DNA from: Bacillus changyiensis
GTDB taxonomy: Bacteria > Bacillota > Bacilli > Bacillales > Bacillaceae
Direction of reading: 5' to 3'
Assembly: GCF_027706145.1 (NCBI RefSeq)
Contig: NZ_JAQFWW010000007.1
Span: forward strand, 62,001 to 126,000
Length of the DNA stretch: 64,000 bases
In this document: piece by piece, positions 1 to 8,811 of the stretch
Position numbering within the stretch: the stretch's first letter is position 1
Layout: each line of letters opens with the position of its first letter
Program-made: the position numbers and the translations under genes
Notes under the pieces: model-generated
The model's input: the letters and a program-made list of their open reading frames with translations, nothing else
Databases searched by the model: none
Told to the model about the DNA's origin: nothing

Positions 1-204
1 TTTTTCAAAAGAAAATATCTTAGACCGCTGAAGGAAGTTTATAGCATTGATTTGCTAGACAATGAAAAGCACAAATGTCTTGGTCATCACTGTCTCTTTC
101 TCTACTAGCATCTTATGAAGTGTATCCGTCAAGATAATTCGAAGCTTACTCGTGCTGTAAACGCTCATCGTTGAAACTAGACAGAAATTTTATACTTTCA
201 TATT

Positions 205-226
205 AAAAAAGGGCTGAGATAGCCCT
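205..226 (-). terminator. Terminator of the flavodoxin operon
   Basis: A short inverted repeat, AGGGCT-GAGAT-AGCCCT, is followed on the minus strand by a run of T. It overlaps the stop codon of the flavodoxin gene and would end the two-gene minus-strand operon. The 204 bases to its left contain no gene I can identify. Confidence 0.7.
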
Positions 227-722
227 AATGTACAACGTCCATATGATTTTCCAACTGATTCACAAACTCCTTAATTGCCTTTGTATTTAGGGCTGATGTA
301 TCTGTCACAACACCGCTAACCTTTTTTACGATTGCTTTTTCAATGAAATTCATTTTAGTAACAAGGAACTCTCCACCAAATAATCCATGCACAATGGCTT
401 TCTTTCGTAGTTCTTTTGGAAAAGCTTGCTCAAATTGCTTCTGGGCCGTCTCCCCTTCTTGCATACAGCAAAGAAACAAACCTAGTTTTTTATGAAGAAG
501 GATCTCCATATTATTTTTCATAAAGCTTCTCAACTTCCCTTGAATTTGACCTGCATGAATGGAACCACCAATCAATACATACTCAAACTCATTTATATCA
601 ACTTTAATTTTCTCTCTTTTTAAATCTATCGACTTTATTTCTCCAGGGAGTTGGCTGACTAAATGTTTTACAGCCTTCTCCGTTGTTCCGTGGTTTGAAC
701 AAAATACAACTAGCGTTTTCAT
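225..722 (-). CDS. Flavodoxin-domain protein (HemG-like)
   Basis: A 165-residue flavodoxin-fold protein. The N-terminus has the FMN phosphate-binding loop pattern (SNHGTTEKA, residues 9-17) after a first beta strand. A second conserved stretch, VLIGGSIHAGQI near residues 49-60, is typical of the flavodoxin/protoporphyrinogen-oxidase (HemG-like) group. Family members carry electrons through FMN in the cytoplasm; the partner here is unknown. The start overlaps the stop of the upstream membrane-protein gene by four bases (ATGA), so the two are translationally coupled. The divergent MarR regulator probably controls both. A heme role is only an inference from fold similarity. Confidence 0.8.
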   Translation of the reverse strand: MKTLVVFCSNHGTTEKAVKHLVSQLPGEIKSIDLKREKIKVDINEFEYVLIGGSIHAGQIQGKLRSFMKNNMEILLHKKLGLFLCCMQEGETAQKQFEQAFPKELRKKAIVHGLFGGEFLVTKMNFIEKAIVKKVSGVVTDTSALNTKAIKEFVNQLENHMDVVH

Positions 723-1588
723 ATATTTTCCTCCTTCACACTTTTTATGGTATAAACCGCTAGGATAATTGTCACTAGATTTATAACGGGTATGATGATA
801 ATTGCAGGAATCCCATCTGCTCCATTAACAAAAATCGCAAACAGAATTTTTGATAAAAGAGCAATCATTATTAAAGATAAGAAAACGAGGTAGATAGCAG
901 ATCCTATATAGCCAACTGGTTTCTTTTGTATTACAAACAAACCAGATAAAAAGCTTAGAGGTAGAAACAATGCTAAATCTAATCCTTGTACCGGTAATGT
1001 CGTGTAGTGTTCAAGTGTCTCTGGATATTTTCCATTTATTAGTGGATAAACGATTATGGAAAGCCACATGCCCCCAATGAGGATGGCATTAAATATAAGG
1101 AACCCTCCGATTAGTTTTACAGAGAGCTGATTTCTAAAAATGCTTTTTCCTAAATTCCAGTCATGGGATAATATGGACAGGACAAAGGAAAAAAAGCTAG
1201 CTGTCAGCAGGATAATATAAACTAAAAACAATTGATTGTACATCGCCATTACTAAATAAAATAAATAAGTCAGTAGAAAATAAAGTAGAGTACCCGATAG
1301 CATAAGTCTAGCCTTTACGGAACCTCTCCTAGATAAAAACAGCGATAAAAGCAACAAAGGAACTGCAACTAATAGAGTTACCCCATCTTGGGCAATGCCT
1401 TGTATGGCTACTTCAGAGGACATATGTTTGTATATCCCTTTTCCATAAATCAATACAGTCTCTCCACGAACGGAGGTCATTTCAAATTCTCCAGGCCCTC
1501 CTTCTGAAAAGATTCCTATTGTAGCTGCGAACACAGCAAAAACAACAATAATGAGTATTAAAACCGTTAACGTTTTTTGAAACTTCAT
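719..1588 (-). CDS. Multi-pass membrane protein of unknown function
   Basis: A 289-residue protein with an N-terminal hydrophobic segment (about residues 7-26), an extracytoplasmic loop of about 45 residues, and then about seven further hydrophobic stretches to the C-terminus. I recognise no catalytic motif. It is the first gene of a two-gene operon with the flavodoxin and is transcribed away from the MarR gene. A membrane component of a redox or stress response would fit the neighbours, but that is inference. No gene symbol is justified. Confidence 0.7.
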   Translation of the reverse strand: MKFQKTLTVLILIIVVFAVFAATIGIFSEGGPGEFEMTSVRGETVLIYGKGIYKHMSSEVAIQGIAQDGVTLLVAVPLLLLSLFLSRRGSVKARLMLSGTLLYFLLTYLFYLVMAMYNQLFLVYIILLTASFFSFVLSILSHDWNLGKSIFRNQLSVKLIGGFLIFNAILIGGMWLSIIVYPLINGKYPETLEHYTTLPVQGLDLALFLPLSFLSGLFVIQKKPVGYIGSAIYLVFLSLIMIALLSKILFAIFVNGADGIPAIIIIPVINLVTIILAVYTIKSVKEENI

Positions 1589-1609
1589 CTTTCCTCTACC
1601 CTTTCATTT

Positions 1610-1723
1610 ATGTAACATATTACATAAATGATACCACTTCACCTCATTATAAATTGATAGATTTATGAATATTATGTGAATTCCCTTTCATTGACTACCT
1701 ATCAGTTAAGTAATATATTACTT
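1610..1723. promoter_or_regulatory. Two palindromic operator candidates for the MarR regulator
   Basis: Between the divergent genes lie two related palindromes. ATGTAACATATTACAT is at 1610-1625. AAGTAATATATTACTT, a perfect 16-bp palindrome, is at 1708-1723. Both contain GTAA-N4-TTAC. One sits just upstream of the membrane-protein gene and the other about 30 bases before the regulator start. This is what is expected of an autoregulating MarR repressor that also controls the divergent operon. Confidence 0.65.
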
Positions 1724-1752
1724 ATATTAGCGTAAAGAAAGATGGGATTACA

Positions 1753-2217
1753 GTGAATATAGAGGAAACGGAGTTATTGAATAGACAGAAATATATTTTT
1801 GGTAGCTTCTTTATATTGGCGAATAATTTACAAATCGAAGGAGATAAACTTCTTTCAAAAGATGGCATTACCCTTAGACAGTGGCTTCTAACTGTTGTGA
1901 TACTTCAATTTGATGATAGGCACCCCACTCTTGGTGATGTGGCAAGATTGATGGGAACCTCTCATCAGAATACTAGGCAGCTTGCTAATAAGCTTCAAGA
2001 GAGAGGTTTCTTATCTATCGAGAAAGATCCTGAAGATGGGAGGGCCATTAGATTGAAGCTAACGGAAAAATCATATGATTTTTGGGCTACAAAAGAAGAG
2101 ATGGGTGACCGGTTTGTGGAAAATCTCTTTGAAGACATGACTACAGAAGAGGTAGTAGTTATGGCAAAAGGCATTGAGAAACTGCTATCAAAGTTAAACG
2201 TAGAAGCTACGAAATAA
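1753..2217 (+). CDS. MarR-family transcriptional regulator
   Basis: A 154-residue winged-helix regulator. The central region (about residues 60-115) has the MarR DNA-recognition helix (MGTSHQNTRQLANKL) and the wing sequence with DPEDGRAIRLKLT. The start is GTG at 1753. MarR proteins bind palindromes as dimers and release DNA when they bind a ligand or become oxidised. The divergent flavodoxin/membrane-protein operon and the two palindromes in the shared promoter region are the likely targets. The inducing signal cannot be read from sequence. Confidence 0.88.
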   Translation: MNIEETELLNRQKYIFGSFFILANNLQIEGDKLLSKDGITLRQWLLTVVILQFDDRHPTLGDVARLMGTSHQNTRQLANKLQERGFLSIEKDPEDGRAIRLKLTEKSYDFWATKEEMGDRFVENLFEDMTTEEVVVMAKGIEKLLSKLNVEATK

Positions 2218-2420
2218 TGGTTCCTTAGGGTTCCAATCAAAAGATCTTTTACTTATGACGGAATGGTCTATTATTTTAAAATTATTCAATAACAAGCATA
2301 AACCTTCCTCAAAGTCTTTAGGTGTAATACTGGTATAGTGCTTTAAAGTTGGATGAACACGATGGAAATACAATACCAAGGGCCATCCGGGGGGGCAGAA
2401 CCACAAAATGCAGTTATTAG
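2194..2420 (-). pseudogene. Fragment of a polysaccharide-deacetylase-type protein
   Basis: The minus-strand frame reads WPLVLYFHRVHPTLKHYTSI followed by a stretch resembling TPKDFEEGLCLLLNNF. This resembles the N-terminal part of polysaccharide-deacetylase-family proteins (leucine-tyrosine-x-histidine start, then a 'please-listen' window). Only about 60 residues are present, with no metal-binding NodB motifs and no credible start, so this is a remnant. It lies directly after the MarR gene on the opposite strand. Confidence 0.4.
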
Positions 2421-2469
2421 ACATTACAACCCCCCGTACGTATAGAATGGACATTGATTGTACCGTTTT

Positions 2470-2960
2470 CTAGATAAACGATATTTGATGTGTGCTTTTT
2501 AAGAATGGAAAAGTTATTAGATAGAAGAATTGTCTTAAAACGATTTGCTTTTCTGTAATACAAGAGTTCTGATAACTTGTTAAAATCAAAACTTCAATAT
2601 CATCGATAACCAATATTTGAGGAGGGCTATTTTTCAATCTTTCAATGGAACTAAAATAATTAACCTTTCTTCTAAAAGTTAATAAACTTAATCTTCTTTT
2701 TCGTCTTTTGCTTAATAAACCTATTGATGTATCTTTCCTGGGAATCACTATTTCACCTGTTAATGGGACAATTTCTCCAATCATAATTCTTGCTAAAGTC
2801 GATTTCCCGCTCGAAACATCCCCTTTTATCCCTGAACGACTCCTTCATTCAGAGTAAGATTTAAAGCTGCCAATACGATATTTTCTTCACCCGCCCGACC
2901 AAAGGATACAGTAATGTCCTTTAAAATCAAAATGCTCCCCGCCAAATTTTCAAATGATTC
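2470..2960 (-). pseudogene. Decayed ABC transporter ATP-binding protein
   Basis: Reading the minus strand from about 2960 gives ILILKDITVSFGRAGEEN and then a stop. In another frame it gives a Walker A stretch (GDVSSGKST), then IMIGEIVPLTGEIVIP, and further on a Walker-B-like stretch, PQILVIDDIEV. The signature region is degenerate (LLSKRRKRRLSLL where LSGG-Q is expected). Stops and frame changes break the gene, so it is a dead ABC ATPase. Which transporter it served is unknown. Confidence 0.55.
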
Positions 2961-3067
2961 TTGAAAATCCCAACTCACATTGGTATGTTTGTAAATTTTT
3001 TATAAATTCAAAAAACATGATAAATTTATATTAAAAAGGAAATCAAATGGTAAGGAGGAAGAATTAT

Positions 3068-3427
3068 ATGTTTGTTGGAATTGATCATGTTCAAATTGCC
3101 GCCCCTAAAGGTAGTGAAGATGAGTGCAGAGATTTTTTTTCGAAAATTCTAGGAATGGAGGAAATACCCAAACCAGAAAATCTCAGAAAACGCGGAGGGG
3201 TTTGGTTTCAATGCGGCACCCATGAACTTCATATTGGTATTCAGGAAAACTTTATCCCAGCAATCAAAGCACATCCAGCCTTCAGCATAAAAGATATAAA
3301 TAAACTAAAACAAAGGTTAATAGAAAACAATATTAAAATAAAAGAAGATGAACCTTTAGAGGGGGCAACACGATTTTATGTAAACGATCCATTCGGTAAC
3401 CGATTGGAGTTTTTACAACGACACTAA
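3068..3427 (+). CDS. VOC-family (glyoxalase/bleomycin-resistance fold) protein
   Basis: A 119-residue protein with the vicinal-oxygen-chelate fold: FVGIDHVQIAAP at the N-terminus, GGVWFQCGTHELHIGI in the middle and FYVNDPFGNRLEFLQ at the C-terminus. The potential metal ligands are the early His, the His of HELHIG and the terminal Glu. The start at 3068 follows a strong AAGGAGG; the upstream in-frame ATG at 3047 lacks one. Single-domain VOC proteins act as dimers in glyoxalase, fosfomycin-type or bleomycin-type reactions. The substrate here is unknown. The gene stands alone and ends in its own terminator. Confidence 0.85.
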   Translation: MFVGIDHVQIAAPKGSEDECRDFFSKILGMEEIPKPENLRKRGGVWFQCGTHELHIGIQENFIPAIKAHPAFSIKDINKLKQRLIENNIKIKEDEPLEGATRFYVNDPFGNRLEFLQRH

Positions 3428-3434
3428 TTACTAG

Positions 3435-3475
3435 AACAAAGTAATGAGAGTATCTTCATTGCTTTGTTTTTTCTT
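3435..3475 (+). terminator. Terminator of the VOC gene
   Basis: An AACAAAG/CTTTGTT inverted repeat with an inner AATGA/TCATT pairing is followed by a T-run, immediately after the VOC stop codon. It overlaps the dead 3' end of the convergent dehydrogenase pseudogene. Confidence 0.75.
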
Positions 3476-3524
3476 TTATTTCATGGAATACAGATCCAAA
3501 CTTAAATATTTTCTTACTTCTGTA

Positions 3525-4745
3525 ATTTTTAAAAAAGTTTCTCGTATCTACTATGAGTTTTAGTGTTTTGAAAGATCAATTCACGATTATATTCGCTATG
3601 ATCAGTTATTAATACAACACAATCATAGTAATTAAACAGATCATAGTTAAGAGGTTTGGATATTAATATCCTTCCTTATCCTCAAACTCAATTACATGAG
3701 GATCATTAAAATCTATCAATGCCCCACTTTTTTTTAATAATTCATACAACTCTATCCCTGGTGACTCCCCTAAATCATTTATATCAGCCTTATATGCGAT
3801 CCCCAAAAGTAATATTTTAGATCCCTTTATTATCTTCCCATATTCAATGAGAGCTTTACTAATATTGTCATGAATATATTTCGGCATTTTTTTACTTGTT
3901 TCATAAGCCAGATCTATAAATTTTTGCTTTCCATGACAGATACATAGGATCTAAAGGGATACAATGTCCTCCTATCCCCGGTCCGGGCAAAAACTTCATA
4001 AACCCGAAAGGTTTAGTTGCTGCCGCTTCAATTGTCTCCCATATGTCTATTTTTAGCTTTTCAGCTAAAATAGACATTTCATTAATAAAAGCTATATTAA
4101 CGCTTCTAAATGTATTCTCTATCAACTTGCTCATTTCTGAAATTTTTGGTGACGATACTGGAATGACCTCATCTAAAAATGATTCATACAACAACATTCC
4201 TAAAGTTTCACATCTTTTTGTGGTCCCGCCTAAAATTTTTAGCGTATTTTTAGTATTGTATTTCAAATTGCCTGGATCTACTCGTTCGGGAGAGTAACAC
4301 AAAAAACAATTCTCCCCTACCACATAACCCAACTCTTCAATTCCTTTTTGAATGATATCTTCAGTAGTTCCTGAATATGTAGTACTTTCTAATACTATTA
4401 ATAAATTTTCTTGCATGAATTTTTTTATATAATAAATAGCTGATGTTATATATGTGATATCTGGTTCATTATTTTCAGTTAAGGGGGTAGGAACACAAAT
4501 AATAATTGCATTTAGTTTCTGTATAAGATCGTTAGTCAGAAAGAATTTTTTATCAACAATACTCTCCTTAATTTTGTTGGAAGGAATATCTTGAATATAA
4601 GACTGTTCTTTATATAGTTTATTAATCTTTTTTACATCCGTATCTATTCCATATACTGAAAATCCAGCATATGCTAATTCTAAAGCTAATGGCAAACCAA
4701 CATATCCTAAGCCTATTACACCAACGGAAAGCCCCTCTCTAGAGT
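3525..4745 (-). pseudogene. Broken nucleotide-sugar (UDP-sugar) 6-dehydrogenase
   Basis: The pieces of a UDP-glucose/UDP-N-acetylhexosamine dehydrogenase are readable in order. They are the Rossmann start VGVIGLGYVGLPLALELAY (no start codon upstream), the substrate-binding region with GENCFLCYSPERVDPGN, and the catalytic-domain stretch GPGIGGHCIPLDP. A deletion and frameshift near 3890-3900 come next, then KILLLGIAYKADINDLGESP, a stop near 3663, and finally LFNYYDCVVLITDHSEYN and LIVDTRNFF in shifted frames to about 3525. At least three lesions make it nonfunctional. An intact paralogue lies at 40274-41632. The adjacent MocR gene is on the same strand. Confidence 0.85.
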
Positions 4746-4781
4746 TCGTATTCGAAGGAAATAGATATGTATTACATTCAA

Positions 4782-6203
4782 TTATTTAGAGAGTTTCTTT
4801 ATAATATGTCCAATTTGGTAAATACTGAACTCCAGTTCTTCCAAGGAGACATAAGCATATGATAATCTTAAATATTTTCCGGAATCTTGTGCATAAATAT
4901 TTCCTGGGTTAAGAAGAATACCTTTTGATAACGCTTCTGAACAAATCGCTCTTATTGATACTTTAGAATTTATTCTGACCCAAATAAATAACCCGCCTTT
5001 AGGTATTATCCAGGTGGTAATTTGACTTAAATATGTTTTTAATGCTTTAATAACTAGTTCCCTTCGAATTTTCAATTGATTCCTAACAAACATTAAATGC
5101 TTGTTATACAACCCACTTGTTAGCCACTCAGTAGCAACTCTTTGAGATAACGAACTTGATCCATAATCAACTTGCATCTTTATATCAGATAATCTTTCAA
5201 TTACTGAATCTGGTCCAACAATCCAGCCTATTCTTAAACCTGGTGTTAAAGTTTTAGACATACTGCTAAGATATAATACATGACCATTTCGATCGTATGA
5301 TTTTAAAGGTAAAGGTGGTGGCTCTTCAATCCATAAATCTCTATAGATATCATCTTCAATTATAGGCAATTGATATTTTTCACATGTTCGCAAGATCTCT
5401 TTACGCCGCTTTTCTGTCATTAAAACTCCGGTTGGATTCTGAAAGCATGGTATTGTATATAATATTGCTCTATCTATTTTTTTCATTGATTTATTAATTG
5501 CACTAGGTGTTAAACCTTGTTCATCTAAAGGTATTCCTTTTAAATTTATGCCTGAAGATTGAAAAACATGTAAAGAATAAAGATAAGAAGGCTTTTCAAG
5601 TAAAACATTCCCACCTTTCTTTAAGAGACCAACTGAAATTAATTGTAGAGCCTGCAATGCTCCTGAAACAATTAAAATAGAGGAAGGATTTGCATTAATT
5701 CCATTTTTCACAAGTGATTTACTTAATGCTTGACGTAAAGGTAGGTATCCCTTTGGTTCTTCATAACCAAAAGCATTCATACTTTCAGTAACTCGCCCTA
5801 TAACTTGTTTCATTTCATCTATTGGAAACATCTCTGGAGAAAGCTCACCTTTACTTAATTGAATTAGATTGTTATTTGATTCTAAAGTATTAATCTCTTG
5901 GACCTTATTAATACTTGGTTTATAGGATCCGGACTTCACATGGTGGTTCCAATCTGGTGCGGAAGTTGAAGTCAATAAAGTCCATGTATTGTTTATTACA
6001 AAATTAGCTTTCCCCATCCTTCCCTCAATTAATCCATCGGCTGCCAACTCTTCCAACGCTATAATAACAGTGCTACGATTCACATTAAACAATTCAGCTA
6101 ATTGGCGTTGGCTTGGAATTTTACTTCCAATAGGGAATTCACCGTTAGATATTTTCTGTTTAATATAATTTATGATCTCCTGATATTTGGGATTACGGTT
6201 CAT
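4782..6203 (-). CDS. MocR/GabR-type regulator (GntR DNA-binding plus aminotransferase fold)
   Basis: A 473-residue fusion. An N-terminal GntR winged helix (about residues 1-70; IPSQRQLAELFNVNRSTV) precedes a fold-type-I aminotransferase domain. PLP-site signatures are intact: NPTGV, the aspartate region IIEDDIYRDLW, and the Schiff-base lysine in SSMSKTLTPGLRIGW. The start at 6203 is chosen because GAAAGGG lies eight bases upstream; an earlier in-frame ATG at 6257 lacks a site. MocR regulators sense amino compounds through PLP. Its closest candidate targets are the oxygenase/ligase/exporter operon just upstream on the same strand. Unlike the second MocR protein in the window (54890-56296), it keeps the PLP lysine. 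Confidence 0.85.
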   Translation of the reverse strand: MNRNPKYQEIINYIKQKISNGEFPIGSKIPSQRQLAELFNVNRSTVIIALEELAADGLIEGRMGKANFVINNTWTLLTSTSAPDWNHHVKSGSYKPSINKVQEINTLESNNNLIQLSKGELSPEMFPIDEMKQVIGRVTESMNAFGYEEPKGYLPLRQALSKSLVKNGINANPSSILIVSGALQALQLISVGLLKKGGNVLLEKPSYLYSLHVFQSSGINLKGIPLDEQGLTPSAINKSMKKIDRAILYTIPCFQNPTGVLMTEKRRKEILRTCEKYQLPIIEDDIYRDLWIEEPPPLPLKSYDRNGHVLYLSSMSKTLTPGLRIGWIVGPDSVIERLSDIKMQVDYGSSSLSQRVATEWLTSGLYNKHLMFVRNQLKIRRELVIKALKTYLSQITTWIIPKGGLFIWVRINSKVSIRAICSEALSKGILLNPGNIYAQDSGKYLRLSYAYVSLEELEFSIYQIGHIIKKLSK

Positions 6204-6439
6204 AAAATGTACCCTTTCAAGTGGTTGGATTTTTTTAAAAAAACTGGTTGGAGACATTTTAACAGAAGTTTCTTAAAATAAAAAGTGTAATGAAACACAA
6301 TAAAAAACTTCTTCATTAAATGGGGGTATAAAAATGAAGAATTCCAAAAATAAAGAGATATGGAAAAATTATTTCTTTGAAATAATAAGAGCTATTTGTA
6401 TTTTTAAATAACGCCCTTAATAAAACTTTTCTAATTTTT

Positions 6440-6491
6440 AAAAAACTGATGAACAATGATTTCTAAAAAAATCGATTGCACATCAGTTTTT
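6440..6491 (-). terminator. Terminator of the oxygenase-ligase-exporter operon
   Basis: AAAACTGATG and CATCAGTTTT arms enclose about 30 bases, directly downstream of the exporter stop codon. T-runs on both sides could make it bidirectional. It separates the operon from the MocR gene. Confidence 0.65.
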
Positions 6492-7460
6492 TTAACCTAT
6501 TGTTTTTTTCATTTTACTATCATTATCAACTTGCTGCTCTTTTTTTAAAGAGCTTACAGTTGATAATACGCATAACGCTGTTGATAGCACAATAAATATA
6601 AGTGAAAAAAGACTAAGATTTAATCTAGGGTCAGCTAATTCAAATAAAAAAGTGAATAAAGGTGCTATGGCTAATAAAGTAACAACCATTATTGGTGTAC
6701 AATACTTTATTCCGTACTGTAAAAAAAGCAATGGTAAAGTAGCTCCAAATATCGCTATATACAAAATGATTGGAATATTCCCCGTAATTGAAACCTTTTG
6801 TGTATTAGTAGCAAAAAAAGCGATTAAAGACACCGGTATTAAAAAGTACAAACGATGTGCCATGATCGTTATTGGAGAACATCCGAGACTGGATAGCTTT
6901 TTTGTATAAAAGGTCGTAACCACTACGCATATACTACTAATAATTGTAAGGGATACTCCCATTATAATATCAAAAGCATCCGAAGTTTTTACTGACGTCA
7001 TCCCATTAAGTGAAATGAGAACAAGTATAATAGAACACACTAGTATGCCTATAGCTGAGTAACTTTCAACTGGATTGACATTTTTCTTTGAACTTGAATA
7101 ACTTTGATAAATTGTAGCGATTGCTGGGCCAAATCCTGCAATAAGTGTACTTACAATAGCTGGTTCTAAATATTTAACACCATAAAAAAAGCCTAACCAA
7201 GCTCCTACTGTAGAAATATTCACTTTGATTAATGTTGAATAATCTTGTAAAGGTTTCGAATATTCGCTTTTATTCTTTAAAAAAGAAAAAACTTGAAAAA
7301 AAACAAAGGCAAAACTAAACGTTAAAAACACCAATAAAAAAGGAGAAAGTGTTTGGACTAAATGACCTGAAACGACTTCTTTTATTGAAGAAAAAATATT
7401 ATAAATTAATACAAAACAAATACCGACTAATGAAGCCTTTTTAAATTCTACTTTCAACAC
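6492..7460 (-). CDS. EamA/DMT-family transporter (probable exporter)
   Basis: A 322-residue protein with about ten hydrophobic segments in two homologous halves, as in EamA drug/metabolite transporters, and a short charged C-terminal tail. It starts inside the end of the ATP-grasp ligase gene (20-base overlap), so it is translated as part of that operon. EamA proteins next to ATP-grasp ligases typically export the amino acid or dipeptide made. That role is inferred from context and no substrate can be named. A second EamA gene (39319-40248) has the same last-gene position in the trp-containing operon. Confidence 0.85.
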   Translation of the reverse strand: MLKVEFKKASLVGICFVLIYNIFSSIKEVVSGHLVQTLSPFLLVFLTFSFAFVFFQVFSFLKNKSEYSKPLQDYSTLIKVNISTVGAWLGFFYGVKYLEPAIVSTLIAGFGPAIATIYQSYSSSKKNVNPVESYSAIGILVCSIILVLISLNGMTSVKTSDAFDIIMGVSLTIISSICVVVTTFYTKKLSSLGCSPITIMAHRLYFLIPVSLIAFFATNTQKVSITGNIPIILYIAIFGATLPLLFLQYGIKYCTPIMVVTLLAIAPLFTFLFELADPRLNLSLFSLIFIVLSTALCVLSTVSSLKKEQQVDNDSKMKKTIG

Positions 7461-8685
7461 GGAAAAATTCCCCTTGTTTCTCTAATTTTCTAATTTCTTC
7501 ATAATCTTTTTGTATTTTTTCTTTATCAGAATGAAGCAAATAAATAATCCCCGGATTAGTAAATAAGTCAACAGTTTTAAATATTTTCTCTCCTACATTT
7601 GGCGAGTGGAATACCTGATAAAACGAACTTAGTTTTTCCAACTTTTCTTTTAAAAAGGTTTCAGCAACTATTCCAGTTTCACTAGAGACTAAAGTTACAC
7701 AGAATAAATTCTTTTCTAAAATGTAACCTTCCTCTAATCTTTGTTTAAATTTGCCAGGATTAACATATCTCTCTACTGTTGTAGTTACATGACTATCACC
7801 AATTGCAGCAATTACAGCTTCTTCTAAGATAGTACCCATCATTCGAGCCGCACATTCTATTAATACAGGCCCATGTTTTGTAAACATCAGCTCAGTATGT
7901 GATGGCCCCTGTTCGACACCTAAACAAGTTAAAACTTCTCTTACATAACTAATAATCTCATTTTGTGTTACACCTTCATATGGAAGTAATTCTTCAACAT
8001 CACAAATCCCTCGGTTTCTTTTATCTTTCCATATTTCAGTTATTGCATGCTGCCCATCAATTGTAACAGCATTTATAAAATATTGTATCCCTACCAAACA
8101 TTCTTGGATTAATATACCTTTGTTTTCCAATCCTAACTTGTTTTTATTATTAAGAATTAAATTACTTGCTTTATTAAGATTCTCAATATTATAACAAAAA
8201 TAAACATTGTCCGAACCTGCACTATCCAAAGGTTTTGCAACAACAGGCCAAATATTCTGATTTTCAGCCCAAGATATAGCCTCTTCTGCATTTGAAAAAT
8301 ATCCTTGTTTTGCATGTGCAAGTCCATTTCGGCGAAGTGCTTCATGCATCTCAAACTTATTTCGTCTAAGTAAAGAGGTGTTTGGGTTGTTACCTGGTAA
8401 ATTGAATTTTGCAGCCAATTCATCGGCTAAAACAACACCAGTTTCAGTTCCTGCAATCACATAGGAAATTTCATATTTTTGTAGTTGTTCTATTAAACAT
8501 TGAATATTACTATTATGTATAAATTGTTGATCAAATCCGTCTGGTTTAAATGTATCTAACAAATCGGTTGTAATATTTTCTGAAGATTGTACATGAATAA
8601 CATTATATCCATGCATTTTAAATTTTGAAGCTAGCTCTGCACCTGTTGAGAATGCATCAACAATACATATATATTTTTTAGTCAT
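7441..8685 (-). CDS. ATP-grasp ligase (L-amino acid ligase / carboxylate-amine ligase type)
   Basis: A 414-residue ATP-grasp enzyme. The N-terminal pre-ATP-grasp domain covers about residues 1-110 (ICIVDAFSTGAELASKF). The ATP-binding region includes WPVVAKPLDSAGSDNVYFC and ILIQECLVGIQYFINAV. The C-terminal metal/nucleotide site is around GPSHTELMFTKHGPVLIECAARMMG. This arrangement matches BacD/YwfE-like dipeptide ligases and BL00235-type L-amino-acid ligases, which join two amino acids using ATP through an acyl phosphate. It lies between a 2-oxoglutarate oxygenase and an exporter, suggesting that it ligates a modified amino acid that is then exported. Substrates cannot be read from sequence. 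Confidence 0.8.
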   Translation of the reverse strand: MTKKYICIVDAFSTGAELASKFKMHGYNVIHVQSSENITTDLLDTFKPDGFDQQFIHNSNIQCLIEQLQKYEISYVIAGTETGVVLADELAAKFNLPGNNPNTSLLRRNKFEMHEALRRNGLAHAKQGYFSNAEEAISWAENQNIWPVVAKPLDSAGSDNVYFCYNIENLNKASNLILNNKNKLGLENKGILIQECLVGIQYFINAVTIDGQHAITEIWKDKRNRGICDVEELLPYEGVTQNEIISYVREVLTCLGVEQGPSHTELMFTKHGPVLIECAARMMGTILEEAVIAAIGDSHVTTTVERYVNPGKFKQRLEEGYILEKNLFCVTLVSSETGIVAETFLKEKLEKLSSFYQVFHSPNVGEKIFKTVDLFTNPGIIYLLHSDKEKIQKDYEEIRKLEKQGEFFRVESRI

Positions 8686-8728
8686 AAATATTCCACCTTG
8701 TTTAATTTTCTTTAATTTCTAAAGTAAA

Positions 8729-8781
8729 AAGTTGAAGAATAAGCTATTGAAAATAAACATAAGCCTATATCTTCAACTTAT
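8729..8781 (-). other. Hairpin between oxygenase and ligase genes
   Basis: AAGTTGAAGA and TCTTCAACTT form a ten-base stem around about 33 bases in the 126-base gap between the first two genes. There is no strong T-run, so it could be a processing site, a stability element or a partial attenuator rather than a full terminator. Confidence 0.45.
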
Positions 8782-8811
8782 TCCACCAACTTTTAAACTA
8801 TTCGGACTTTT

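Noticed and set aside
1-204. Open plus-strand frame from the left edge to 108 and a short following frame
   Set aside because: Too short and without a recognisable motif; possibly the 3' end of a gene outside the window, but not supportable.
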